Shown here piece by piece: positions 9,533-18,206 of a DNA stretch of 40,515 nt. The stretch comes from a gamma proteobacterium HTCC2207 (GTDB taxonomy: Bacteria; Pseudomonadota; Gammaproteobacteria; Pseudomonadales; Porticoccaceae). The notes beneath the pieces are model-generated. The model did no database searches and had not been told where the DNA came from. It was given only the letters and a program-made list of their open reading frames with translations. The stretch spans positions 1 through 40,515 of the forward strand of contig CAJIZU010000089.1 in NCBI GenBank assembly GCA_905181925.1, read 5' to 3'. The position numbers and the translations under genes were made by a program. Within the stretch, counting starts at the first letter, position 1. Each line of letters starts with the position of its first letter.

Positions 9533-9703
9533 ATGTTTAATTATCGATTAGTTGCAACACTACTACTGCTAAGTATTGTCGTTTTTCCTCTTGCTATCCA
9601 ATGGGCATTAGAGCCCTCTGGACATTGGTTCAGGGTTTTTTTAGTCTGGGGATTGTTAGTTTTTTTCACGTTTACATTACAGCGTGAGCGAAGCAAAGAA
9701 TGA
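9533..9703 (+). CDS. cbrX: CbrX-like small membrane protein (56 aa)
   Basis: ORF below the supplied track's length cutoff: MFNYRLVATLLLLSIVVFPLAIQWALEPSGHWFRVFLVWGLLVFFTFTLQRERSKE*. The stop TGA (9701-9703) overlaps the cbrA ATG (9700) as ATGA. Same position as cbrX upstream of cbrA in Pseudomonas. Confidence 0.75.
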   Translation: MFNYRLVATLLLLSIVVFPLAIQWALEPSGHWFRVFLVWGLLVFFTFTLQRERSKE

Positions 9704-12570
9704 GCATCCAGATTGTCTTTTTTACAACACTAATTATTTTTATCGCTTGCTCCGTCACACGGACAATCAATGCAAGGAATGACTCCAAAAGTCAGAATCT
9801 TATTTTATCGCTAGCTCTTTTTGCAAGTACCGGCGTGCTTCTCGCAACGAGTTCGATTGAGATGGCAGGCCGCTACGGTTACACCATGATCTTAGCTTTG
9901 TTCGGTTTCTCTCTGGTTTTTGTTATCGCACCTCTAGTGCTATTTCCCATTCGCCGCCTCAGTAGCATAGTCAGATTAGCAACCTCAGTAGATTTTTTAA
10001 CGTTTCGATACCGAGGGAAAAACGTCGCCATTGTTAGTTGTTTAGCAACCACACTGTCTATTATCCCACTCGTTGTTGCCCAAATACTGGCGACAGATTC
10101 CTTGGTCGATAATATTTTTAATTCTAGCATGAAGCCAATTACCTGCTTGCTCTTGCTTATAGCGGTAAGCGTAACTGTCAGACAATCGCTTAAAGTCGGT
10201 ATTGCCCAACAACTTAGATGGATTATGGCGGCAGCAGGACTCTTACTTATAATCGCAGTAAGTCTGTCAACATGGATTGCAGTCACCGCAGAATTTGGCA
10301 GTATTTCTCAAATGAACGCATGGGTGGTCGATAGCGGCCAACAAACAATTGTTAAACGTTTCGATTCGTCATATAGCATATTTATAATTTTTCTGGCCGC
10401 AGGCATATCCTTTCCAGCTAACTTCAATATGCTTGTTTCTGATGCTATATCCGACCGTCAAGCTAGCACTATGTCCTGGGCATACCCATTGCTGATGCTT
10501 TTAGCCTGCATCCCTATTTTTCCATTATTATGGAGTGGGCTATCATTACAATCTAACTCCACATTTCAAGAATATCTTTTTGCATTGCCACTGGCACTCG
10601 AGCAACCACTAATTGCCAGTCTCGGTGCCGCCAGCATCATTCTTTTAGCGCTAGCTCTCTGCTGCAGTTTAATCATGTTCTCCACAAGAATGATTCTTAA
10701 TAGTTTCGTATTACCCGGCAAGAAACTGTCTGAGCCAAAAAATTTAACGCAATGGATTGATCGACGCTATTTTACGATTTCACTCGGGTTAATGTTGTTT
10801 TGTATCCTGCTAAGCTTCGTGGCCAAAACTCGCAGTATTACTGATCTATATCTAGTCGGTTTTGCTGGATTAGCGCAATTAATGCCCGGAATGATAGCTG
10901 CTATCTACTTACCGAAAGCGAGTAGAAAAGGATTTATCGCTGGGCTCTCAGCAGGTATGTTTGTGTGGCTAGTGACTCTGGCATTACCCTTAATATTTGG
11001 TGATTGGTACTGGCAAGTACCATTGATTGAAAAGCCATTACTATTTGGAATGCAGGCTTGGGAAGCCTGGTCTATTGAGGCCTTGATGCTCAACATTACT
11101 CTTTGTACCTTATTTTCTATTTTCAGCAAAATGGATGAGCAACAAAAGAATTTCGCCACCATCTGTATGGCCGATAATGTTTACATACCGATACGCGTAG
11201 AGCTAAAACAAAAAAGTATTGCTGAAATGAAGCAACAGCTATTTCTGGTACTCGGTCAAGAAGCTGACACTGAAATTCAATCCGCTTTAAGTAGCCTTAA
11301 GTTTGATACTAATGAATTACGGCCAGGAGCATTACGAAAGATTAGGGATACCATTAATGCCTCGTTAAATATGCGTTTTGGCGTGCTTGCTGCAGATAGT
11401 ATAATGAGCCAAGCACTCCCTCTTCCTTCGTCCTCTGGCACCCAGCAAGAAGATATATTCCTGCTTGAATCCGTGCTGGCAGTTCAAGGCGATCAATTAA
11501 CTGGTATTGCCAGCGAGCTGAATAAACTTCGCGTACACCACCGTGAAATATTGGATAAATTGCCCATCGGCGTTATTGCACTGGCCCAAAATGGAGAAAT
11601 TCTGAAGTGGAATGCAGCTATCTCAAACTATACCCAAATAGACCCCAGTAGCGCGTCAGGAAGTTTGGTCAGAGATCTACCTGACCCCTGGAAATCAGAG
11701 ATTACTTCATTTTTAGTCAGTGATGAGGCTAGCAGAGATAACGTTCGCTTAGACATAAATGGCAGTATTCGTTGGTTCAGTTTTCAAAAATCGACACAAA
11801 TATCGATGGAAGAAATCAATGACAATATTATTCTGCTGGTCGAGGAAAAAACTCAATCCGTGATGTTAATTCAAAAATCAATCGACAATGAGCGTCTTGC
11901 ATCGATGGGTCGACTGGCGGCAGGCGTAGCACATGAGATAGGTAATCCAGTCACCGGAATAGCTTGTATTGCCCAAAACCTAGAACACGAGATGGAACCA
12001 GAACAAATTAGCGAATCCGCGCAACATATTCTCTCCCAAACTGATCGTATTAAACGGATCGTTGATTCACTGATTAATTTTTCACGCGGAGAAACGCCTA
12101 AAGGGCGTCATTTCAAGAGAGTCAATCTTAAGGAAGCATGTGAAGAAGCCATACAACTCATAACGCTTGCCGATCATGCGTCAACACTCTCCTTTAGCTG
12201 CCTCATAGCGCCAAACTTAAATATATTGGGCGACTATCATCAACTTATCCAAGTCTTTCTAAATCTACTCAGTAATAGCCGAGACGCTTCACCACCCAAC
12301 AGTGCGATCACAATATTGGCAAATTCTCTAGATGAAAAAATACGGGTTACTATAAATGACTCGGGCACAGGTATCGCAGAAAATCTTCAATCACAATTGT
12401 TCGAGCCCTTCGTTACATCCAAAGACCCTGGAAAAGGAACCGGACTAGGTCTGTGGGTTGTATTTAATCTAGTTAAGGGCCTCGGCGCTGAAATTACTAT
12501 TTCAAGTCCCGCGCAAAATAGTAGCTGCGGTACCACCGTTGCGCTAACCTTTAATAAATTGGAAGAGTAA
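9700..12570 (+). CDS. cbrA: CbrA-like sensor histidine kinase with N-terminal Na+/solute symporter (SLC5) domain
   Basis: Multi-TM N-terminus, PAS-like region, H-box RLASMGRLAAGVAHEIGNPVTG, N/G boxes NLLSNSRDA, DSGTGIA, GKGTGLGLWVV; gluQRS-cbrX-cbrA-cbrB-pcnB synteny. Confidence 0.9.
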   Translation: MSIQIVFFTTLIIFIACSVTRTINARNDSKSQNLILSLALFASTGVLLATSSIEMAGRYGYTMILALFGFSLVFVIAPLVLFPIRRLSSIVRLATSVDFLTFRYRGKNVAIVSCLATTLSIIPLVVAQILATDSLVDNIFNSSMKPITCLLLLIAVSVTVRQSLKVGIAQQLRWIMAAAGLLLIIAVSLSTWIAVTAEFGSISQMNAWVVDSGQQTIVKRFDSSYSIFIIFLAAGISFPANFNMLVSDAISDRQASTMSWAYPLLMLLACIPIFPLLWSGLSLQSNSTFQEYLFALPLALEQPLIASLGAASIILLALALCCSLIMFSTRMILNSFVLPGKKLSEPKNLTQWIDRRYFTISLGLMLFCILLSFVAKTRSITDLYLVGFAGLAQLMPGMIAAIYLPKASRKGFIAGLSAGMFVWLVTLALPLIFGDWYWQVPLIEKPLLFGMQAWEAWSIEALMLNITLCTLFSIFSKMDEQQKNFATICMADNVYIPIRVELKQKSIAEMKQQLFLVLGQEADTEIQSALSSLKFDTNELRPGALRKIRDTINASLNMRFGVLAADSIMSQALPLPSSSGTQQEDIFLLESVLAVQGDQLTGIASELNKLRVHHREILDKLPIGVIALAQNGEILKWNAAISNYTQIDPSSASGSLVRDLPDPWKSEITSFLVSDEASRDNVRLDINGSIRWFSFQKSTQISMEEINDNIILLVEEKTQSVMLIQKSIDNERLASMGRLAAGVAHEIGNPVTGIACIAQNLEHEMEPEQISESAQHILSQTDRIKRIVDSLINFSRGETPKGRHFKRVNLKEACEEAIQLITLADHASTLSFSCLIAPNLNILGDYHQLIQVFLNLLSNSRDASPPNSAITILANSLDEKIRVTINDSGTGIAENLQSQLFEPFVTSKDPGKGTGLGLWVVFNLVKGLGAEITISSPAQNSSCGTTVALTFNKLEE

Positions 12571-12638
12571 GATGTGTTCAACGGGCAGTAAACTGCTTTA
12601 AGCATACATAAAACTAAATTATTTGAGCTCATTCAGAC

Positions 12639-13907
12639 GTGAACCCACCAAGTAAAAGAATTTTAGTCGTAGAGGATGAAGAGATAATTCGTATTTCTTT
12701 AGTCAAGCTCCTCGAACGACACCACTATAAGGCATCACAGGCAGTGAGTGTCAAAGCGGCTTTAAATAACTTCAACCTTAACGAGTTTGATTTAATCATC
12801 AGTGACCTGCGACTCCCAGGAGGCTCCGGAGCAGAACTCATTGGCGCTACAGGTAGTGTGCCAGTTCTAATTATGACTAGTTTTGCAAGTTTAAGATCAG
12901 CCGTAGATATTATGCGAAAGGGTGCTGCAGATTACATATCTAAACCATTCGATCATGAAGAATTGATGGGCTCGGTGAAACGAATCATAGATCATGAGAC
13001 CCATAAAAAGGCATCACTCAACGCAACACAAGATCCTCTAGTAGGGAATAGTGAAGCAACAATCGGCATTTTAAATACTATTAGTAAGGTCGCACCTACC
13101 AAGGCCCCAGTTCTAATTTCAGGGGAAGTTGGCAGCGGCAAGTTCGCTATTGCCCGAACGATCCACCATGCCAGCGCTCTTTGTAATGGATTTTTATCGG
13201 TAATCAATTGTGCGACTGTGACTGCAGAGGAAATTAATCAATATCTTGATCTTGCGGGAGACGGGAATGAACCCACCACTATTTTTTTAAGGGACATATG
13301 CCACCTTCCGGTCACTTTAAGTGCCCATGTATTAAGATTGACCAAAAGTACGTCGATACGCTGCCTAGCATCTACGACTAAAAACCTACGTGAACTGTGC
13401 AACTCAGGTCAATTTTGTCCCAATCTATTACTCTCAATTGATGCTGTTAATATCCAAGTTCCTCCATTGAGAGAGCGACCATCAGATATCATTCAATTGA
13501 CAGATGCTTTTTTAGCGCATTTCAGTAATGAGCTAAACTTCGACGTTACGATATCTAAAGACAGCAGGCATCTACTAAGTCAAAATAATTGGCCTGGCAA
13601 TATTAGAGAACTCAAGAACACTCTTTATCAGGCTGCCATTCTGCTGGAGAAAGGCCAGTCGATCTCTCCCTCAACCTTAAAAATAAATGGTCAATCGCCA
13701 AGCTCTATCCAAAAACGGCAGCTGACGCTATCAACTATGGCGGAGAGTGGAGAGGATGCCGCATCTTTAACAAATTATTTTACCCAGTTCGTGTTAGACA
13801 ATCAGTCCACTATGAGCGAAACAGTACTAGCGGAGAAATTGGGTATTAGCCGTAAAAGCCTCTGGCAGCGACGCAATAAACTTGGGATTAGCCGTAAAAC
13901 CGATTAA
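12639..13907 (+). CDS. cbrB: CbrB-like response regulator (REC, divergent AAA+, Fis-type HTH) lacking the GAFTGA region
   Basis: REC domain ILVVEDEE...IISDLRLP...ISKPFD; Walker A GEVGSGK; PPLRERPSDI; NWPGNIRELKN; C-terminal HTH AEKLGISRKSLWQRRNKLGI. GTG start at 12639. Confidence 0.88.
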   Translation: MNPPSKRILVVEDEEIIRISLVKLLERHHYKASQAVSVKAALNNFNLNEFDLIISDLRLPGGSGAELIGATGSVPVLIMTSFASLRSAVDIMRKGAADYISKPFDHEELMGSVKRIIDHETHKKASLNATQDPLVGNSEATIGILNTISKVAPTKAPVLISGEVGSGKFAIARTIHHASALCNGFLSVINCATVTAEEINQYLDLAGDGNEPTTIFLRDICHLPVTLSAHVLRLTKSTSIRCLASTTKNLRELCNSGQFCPNLLLSIDAVNIQVPPLRERPSDIIQLTDAFLAHFSNELNFDVTISKDSRHLLSQNNWPGNIRELKNTLYQAAILLEKGQSISPSTLKINGQSPSSIQKRQLTLSTMAESGEDAASLTNYFTQFVLDNQSTMSETVLAEKLGISRKSLWQRRNKLGISRKTD

Positions 13908-13965
13908 TCGATTCTACTTAGAGACTAAACCCCCAATGAATTATCATAAAAAACGCACTAAATGC

Positions 13966-13994
13966 TTGAACTGGATAGATTTATAACTGAGAAT
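13966..13994 (+). promoter_or_regulatory. possible weak sigma70-like promoter for the candidate sRNA
   Basis: TTGAAC (13966-13971), 17-nt spacer, GAGAAT (13989-13994); the implied +1 falls near 14001, at the start of the first hairpin. Each box matches consensus at 4 of 6 positions. Confidence 0.3.
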
Positions 13995-14020
13995 AGGATT
14001 TCCACACGATTAGTGTGGGT

Positions 14021-14047
14021 AATAATAATAAATAATAATAATAATAA
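14021..14047 (+). repeat. AAT trinucleotide tract (ARN repeats)
   Basis: AATAATAATAAATAATAATAATAATAA read directly. Confidence 0.95.
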
Positions 14048-14095
14048 CGTTGGATTGCGATAGGGTTTGGTAGGCTTAGGCCTCAAAGCTCATTT

Positions 14096-14124
14096 AAAGG
14101 GGCTGTCTTTGGACAGCCCCTTTT
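14096..14124 (+). terminator. intrinsic (rho-independent) terminator
   Basis: AAAGGGGCTGTC-TTTG-GACAGCCCCTTTT: 12-bp perfect stem, 4-nt loop, T tract. Confidence 0.9.
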
Positions 14125-14248
14125 GCTTTGAAATAGGTAAGGCAGCAAATCTTTAGTTCTGCAATAATCATCAAAACTAATAAGTCACACTGAAAGCCAG
14201 ATCCTCTGTTAAACTGGCGGTCAAATAAACGCTATCGGTCAGCAATCA

Positions 14249-15604
14249 ATGCTTAAGCGCATCATCAACTTTTTTGACGATAAAACGAAATCATCAAGTC
14301 CATCAGTCACAGATGGTGCCACCTACTCTCTAGCCGCTAACATGATTAGCAGAGATGCTAGAAAAGTCGTGGAAACTCTCCAAAACGCTGGATTCGACGC
14401 CTATATTGTCGGCGGAGCAGTGCGAGATTTACTACTTGGCATCAAACCTAAAGATTTTGATGTGGCCACTAACGCAGAACCTGCAGAAGTGAAATCTTTG
14501 TTCAGACGTTCAAGAATCATTGGGCGCAGATTCCAAATTGTTCACGTACAGTTCAGCCGCGAACTCATTGAAGTAACCACTTTCCGATCAAACGACCAAG
14601 CGGGCCAAGATGCGGGAAAGAAAAATATTGGGCTGAGACAGCAAAGTAAGACTGGAATGCTGACTCGGGATAATGTTTTCGGATCAATGCATGAAGATGC
14701 GAGCCGACGGGATCTCACGGTTAATGCGCTCTACTACAACCCAAGTGACAATAGCATCCATGACTTCACTAGTGGATTGGATGATATCAACAACCGAACT
14801 ATTCGAATTATTGGAGACCCGTCGACTCGCTATCGAGAGGATCCAGTGCGACTTCTTCGTGTAGTGCGTTTTGCGGCTAAGCTAGGGTTTGATATCGACT
14901 CACGCACAGCAAAACCGATGAGTAAATTATCTGCTGATTTGGCCCAGGTATCGCCACCTCGATTATTTGATGAAACACTAAAATTATTTATGAGCGGAAA
15001 AGGCGCGGCAATCTTCATCCTGCTGCGAGATTATAACCTCTTCGATTATTTAGTTCCCCAAGCTAGTCGTTTAGCGAATGATGGTAGTAATAATGCCAAT
15101 AATTTATTTGAGCAGGCATTTATCAATACTGATCGTCGTATTAGTTCAAATCAGAGAGTTACTCCAGCCTTTATTTATGCCGCGTTACTCTGGCCCTCGG
15201 TAGAAAAATTAGCCGCACAGCTAAGTGACAAAGGAAATTCAGCCAGCTATGCACTGAGCAAAGCATCCAGTGAAGTAATTTCTCAGCAGGTTCATATAAC
15301 CGCTATTCCAAAACGCTTTACAATTCCGATGCGTGAAATTTGGGATTTACAATTGCAGTTGCCTAGACGCGGTGGGCAGCGTGCGAAACGCCTATCAGAG
15401 AACACTCGTTTTCGAGCTGGATACGACTTTATTTTACTGCGTGAACAAGCCGGGGAAAATCTTGATGGCTTAGGCCAGTGGTGGACAACATACCAGGAGG
15501 TTAATCCTGAAGAACAGCAACAGATGGCTGATGACGCAGGTAAAGCGGTAAAGAAAAGGCGTCGTAGCCGGGGCCCCAGAAAGAAAAAAGTCTCTGAAGA
15601 CTAA
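14249..15604 (+). CDS. pcnB: poly(A) polymerase I
   Basis: AYIVGGAVRDLLLGIKPKDFDVATNAEPAEVKSLFRRSRIIGRRFQIVHV; basic C-terminus KKRRRSRGPRKKK. Confidence 0.94.
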   Translation: MLKRIINFFDDKTKSSSPSVTDGATYSLAANMISRDARKVVETLQNAGFDAYIVGGAVRDLLLGIKPKDFDVATNAEPAEVKSLFRRSRIIGRRFQIVHVQFSRELIEVTTFRSNDQAGQDAGKKNIGLRQQSKTGMLTRDNVFGSMHEDASRRDLTVNALYYNPSDNSIHDFTSGLDDINNRTIRIIGDPSTRYREDPVRLLRVVRFAAKLGFDIDSRTAKPMSKLSADLAQVSPPRLFDETLKLFMSGKGAAIFILLRDYNLFDYLVPQASRLANDGSNNANNLFEQAFINTDRRISSNQRVTPAFIYAALLWPSVEKLAAQLSDKGNSASYALSKASSEVISQQVHITAIPKRFTIPMREIWDLQLQLPRRGGQRAKRLSENTRFRAGYDFILLREQAGENLDGLGQWWTTYQEVNPEEQQQMADDAGKAVKKRRRSRGPRKKKVSED

Positions 15605-16092
15605 TGACCACATCCTATATTGGTCTTGGCAGTAATCTCTCTGGATCTATGGTTGATCCCCTTCATCAATTAAATAGAGCAGTCCAAAGATTATCAGATC
15701 ACCCCCATATATATGAGATTACTCTGTCCTCGTTTTACAGCACCAGTCCTATAGGCCCCCAAGATCAGCCAGACTACATTAACGCAGTAGCACGCTTAAA
15801 CACTGAATTACTCCCTCTTCAACTACTGGACTATCTACAGGAAATTGAAAGTGAACATGACCGTAAGCGTCAGCAACGCTGGGGAGCTAGAACGCTTGAT
15901 CTAGACATATTAACTTATGCAAATTTTGAAATAGCCAGCCATCGATTGACTATCCCACATCCTCGAATGGAAGAGCGTGCATTCGTTCTGGTGCCATTAT
16001 TAGAGTTAGATGCCGAATTTTTTAGCGCACAAGGTAAAAGCACGGCTGACTTGTTGGCAAACTGTGCCGATCAGGGTATCGTAAAGCTTTAA
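15604..16092 (+). CDS. folK: 2-amino-4-hydroxy-6-hydroxymethyldihydropteridine pyrophosphokinase
   Basis: YIGLGSNLS...FYSTSPIGPQDQPDYINAVARL...RWGARTLDLDIL...IPHPRMEERAFVLVPL; overlaps the pcnB stop (TAATG). Confidence 0.94.
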   Translation: MTTSYIGLGSNLSGSMVDPLHQLNRAVQRLSDHPHIYEITLSSFYSTSPIGPQDQPDYINAVARLNTELLPLQLLDYLQEIESEHDRKRQQRWGARTLDLDILTYANFEIASHRLTIPHPRMEERAFVLVPLLELDAEFFSAQGKSTADLLANCADQGIVKL

Positions 16093-16173
16093 TGGTGATA
16101 AAGAATAATCTTGAGGTCATCCGTGGACGATAGTCTATTAGTGAATTTTAATTTAGAACGTTCGGCTGTATCT

Positions 16174-16845
16174 ATGCCTGGTTATATTGCCGTTGAGGGC
16201 CCTATCGGTGTCGGTAAAACAACGTTAGCGAAACGCCTTGCCGCCACGTTCAACTATGATATTTTACTAGAAGAACCCGAGACCAATCCATTTCTTGAGC
16301 GTTTCTATAGAGACAGACGAACTCATGCCTTACCCGTTCAATTACATTTTTTATTTCAGCGGATGCAAAAACTACAGGCATTGCGGCAGGGTGATATTTT
16401 CCAGCAGGTACGCGTTTCAGACTTCTTGATCGATAAGGATCCATTATTCGCGAGAGTAACATTAGAGGATGATGAATATCGGCTCTACCAAACAGTTTAT
16501 GACAATATTATTACTGATCTTCCAAAGCCTGACTTAGTCATCTATTTACAAGCCCCAACAGCTACTTTATATGAGAGACTGCAACGTCGAGGTAATGCTA
16601 TTGAGAAACCGATCGAAGAATCATATTTACAGCAGCTTAACGATGCATATACGCAGTTTTTTTACCATTATGATGATACGCCACTACTGATCGTAAACAC
16701 CTCAGAAATAAATCTGGCCAATCAAGAGAACGAAAGCGATTATCAAAACTTAGTCCGTTACATACTGCAAACTCGCTCAGGTCGGCACTACTACAATCCG
16801 TACCCAATGGAGGAGATCTCCAACGCGTCCTCCATGTCATACTAA
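16174..16845 (+). CDS. deoxynucleoside kinase family protein
   Basis: YIAVEGPIGVGKTTLAKRLAATFNYDILLEEPETNPFLERFYRD...VRVSDFLIDKDPLFA. Start uncertain: ATG 16174, or upstream GTG 16123 / TTG 16111. Confidence 0.85.
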   Translation: MPGYIAVEGPIGVGKTTLAKRLAATFNYDILLEEPETNPFLERFYRDRRTHALPVQLHFLFQRMQKLQALRQGDIFQQVRVSDFLIDKDPLFARVTLEDDEYRLYQTVYDNIITDLPKPDLVIYLQAPTATLYERLQRRGNAIEKPIEESYLQQLNDAYTQFFYHYDDTPLLIVNTSEINLANQENESDYQNLVRYILQTRSGRHYYNPYPMEEISNASSMSY

Positions 16846-16896
16846 AAAATTTAGTAGTCTGGGTCATTAAGTCAAGCTAGAGGTCATATCGATACC

Positions 16897-17688
16897 ATGA
16901 AAACAATTTCTATAAGCACATTAAACTCGATGAAAGAGAAAGGCGAAAAGTTCGCAGCAATTACTGCGTATGACTACACATTTTCGCGCTTAATTGAACA
17001 GTCTAGTATCGAAGTTTCTTTGGTTGGCGACTCACTGGGCAATGTCATCCAGGGTCGTGATAGTACTATTCCCGTCACTGTTGATGAAATGGCATATCAC
17101 ACAGCTGCCGTTAAACGGGGTAATAATCGCTCTCTTTTGGTGAGTGATATGCCGTTTATGTCTTATTCAACCGACGTCAAAGCACTTGATAATGCCGCTT
17201 TAATCATGCAGGCAGGGGCACAAATGGTGAAGCTAGAAGGTGGCGAATGGCTCGCAGATACAGTCTTTTTGCTCAGTGAGCGGGGAATCCCTGTATGCGG
17301 GCATGTAGGGCTTACTCCTCAGTCAGTACATAAGCTGGGAGGATACAAAGTTCAAGGTAAAGACGAGGCAGAAGCCGACCAAATCATCAAAGAAGCGCTA
17401 ATTCTGGAAGAGGCAGGCGCTGAGCTGATAGTGGTTGAGTGTGTCCCTAACTCTCTTGGAGCATCTTTAAGCCACGCACTGAATATTCCTGTTATTGGCA
17501 TTGGTGCCGGCGCAGACACTGACGGGCAGGTATTGGTCTTGCATGATATGTTAGGTATTTCGCAGCGGTTACCCAAATTCACCAAAAATTTTCTGACCGG
17601 TAAAGATAGTATTCAAGATGCTATTACTGCTTACGGTGACGATGTTAGAAGTGGTAATTTCCCAGCATCAGAACATTGCTTTAAATAA
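16897..17688 (+). CDS. panB: 3-methyl-2-oxobutanoate hydroxymethyltransferase
   Basis: ITAYDYTFSRLIEQ...VSLVGDSLGNVIQGRDSTIPVTVDEMAYHTAAV...VKLEGG...VCGHVGLTPQSVHKLGGYKVQG. Confidence 0.95.
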   Translation: MKTISISTLNSMKEKGEKFAAITAYDYTFSRLIEQSSIEVSLVGDSLGNVIQGRDSTIPVTVDEMAYHTAAVKRGNNRSLLVSDMPFMSYSTDVKALDNAALIMQAGAQMVKLEGGEWLADTVFLLSERGIPVCGHVGLTPQSVHKLGGYKVQGKDEAEADQIIKEALILEEAGAELIVVECVPNSLGASLSHALNIPVIGIGAGADTDGQVLVLHDMLGISQRLPKFTKNFLTGKDSIQDAITAYGDDVRSGNFPASEHCFK

Positions 17689-17720
17689 CCCAATCAATTT
17701 CATCGAGAAGGATAGTAACT

Positions 17721-18206
17721 GTGACAAGTTCTACAACAATTTATGATTTCACTGTACCGACTAGTAATAACCAAGAAAAACCCTTGGCTGACTACAAAGG
17801 CAATGTTGTACTTATAGTAAACACTGCAAGTCAATGTGGCTTTACCCCACAATACGAAGGTTTACAGGCACTGCATAACAGTTATAGTGATCGTGGACTT
17901 GTCGTAGTAGCAATGCCCTGTAATCAATTCGGTGCTCAGGAGCCAGGTAACAACGGTTCTATTCAAGAATTTTGCCAACTCAACTATGGACTAAGCTTTC
18001 CAGTGATGGGGAAAATTGATGTCAATGGGGCTGCGCAACACCCGCTTTATAGCTACCTTACAAAACAAGCGAAGGGGCTTATAACAGATAGTATTAAATG
18101 GAACTTTACTAAGTTTTTAATCAATCGTGAGGGTCAGGTAACAGAGAGGTTTGCACCGGTAACCAAACCTGATGCAATTGCCAAGCATATTGAAAAATTA
18201 CTGTAA
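17721..18206 (+). CDS. glutathione peroxidase family protein
   Basis: VNTASQCGFTPQYEGLQ, MPCNQFGAQEPG, IKWNFTKFLINREG; cysteine-type active site. GTG start. Confidence 0.92.
   Translation: MTSSTTIYDFTVPTSNNQEKPLADYKGNVVLIVNTASQCGFTPQYEGLQALHNSYSDRGLVVVAMPCNQFGAQEPGNNGSIQEFCQLNYGLSFPVMGKIDVNGAAQHPLYSYLTKQAKGLITDSIKWNFTKFLINREGQVTERFAPVTKPDAIAKHIEKLL

Larger units (their letters stand above)
14001..14124 (+). ncRNA. candidate CrcZ-like, A-rich Hfq-binding small RNA between cbrB and pcnB
   Basis: 5' hairpin CCACAC-GATTA-GTGTGG (14002-14018), then a 27-nt AAT-repeat tract (14021-14047) containing overlapping AANAANAA motifs, ending in a 12-bp-stem intrinsic terminator. It lies in the cbrB-pcnB gap, the crcZ position in Pseudomonas. 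Confidence 0.5.

Noticed and set aside
13855-13885. CTGGCAGCGACGCAAT as a sigma54 promoter
   Set aside because: TGGCA is present but no GC occurs at the -12 spacing; it is inside the cbrB HTH coding region.
14021-14047. AAT repeats as a CRISPR-like array
   Set aside because: Simple trinucleotide tract with no spacer/repeat organisation and no cas genes in the window.
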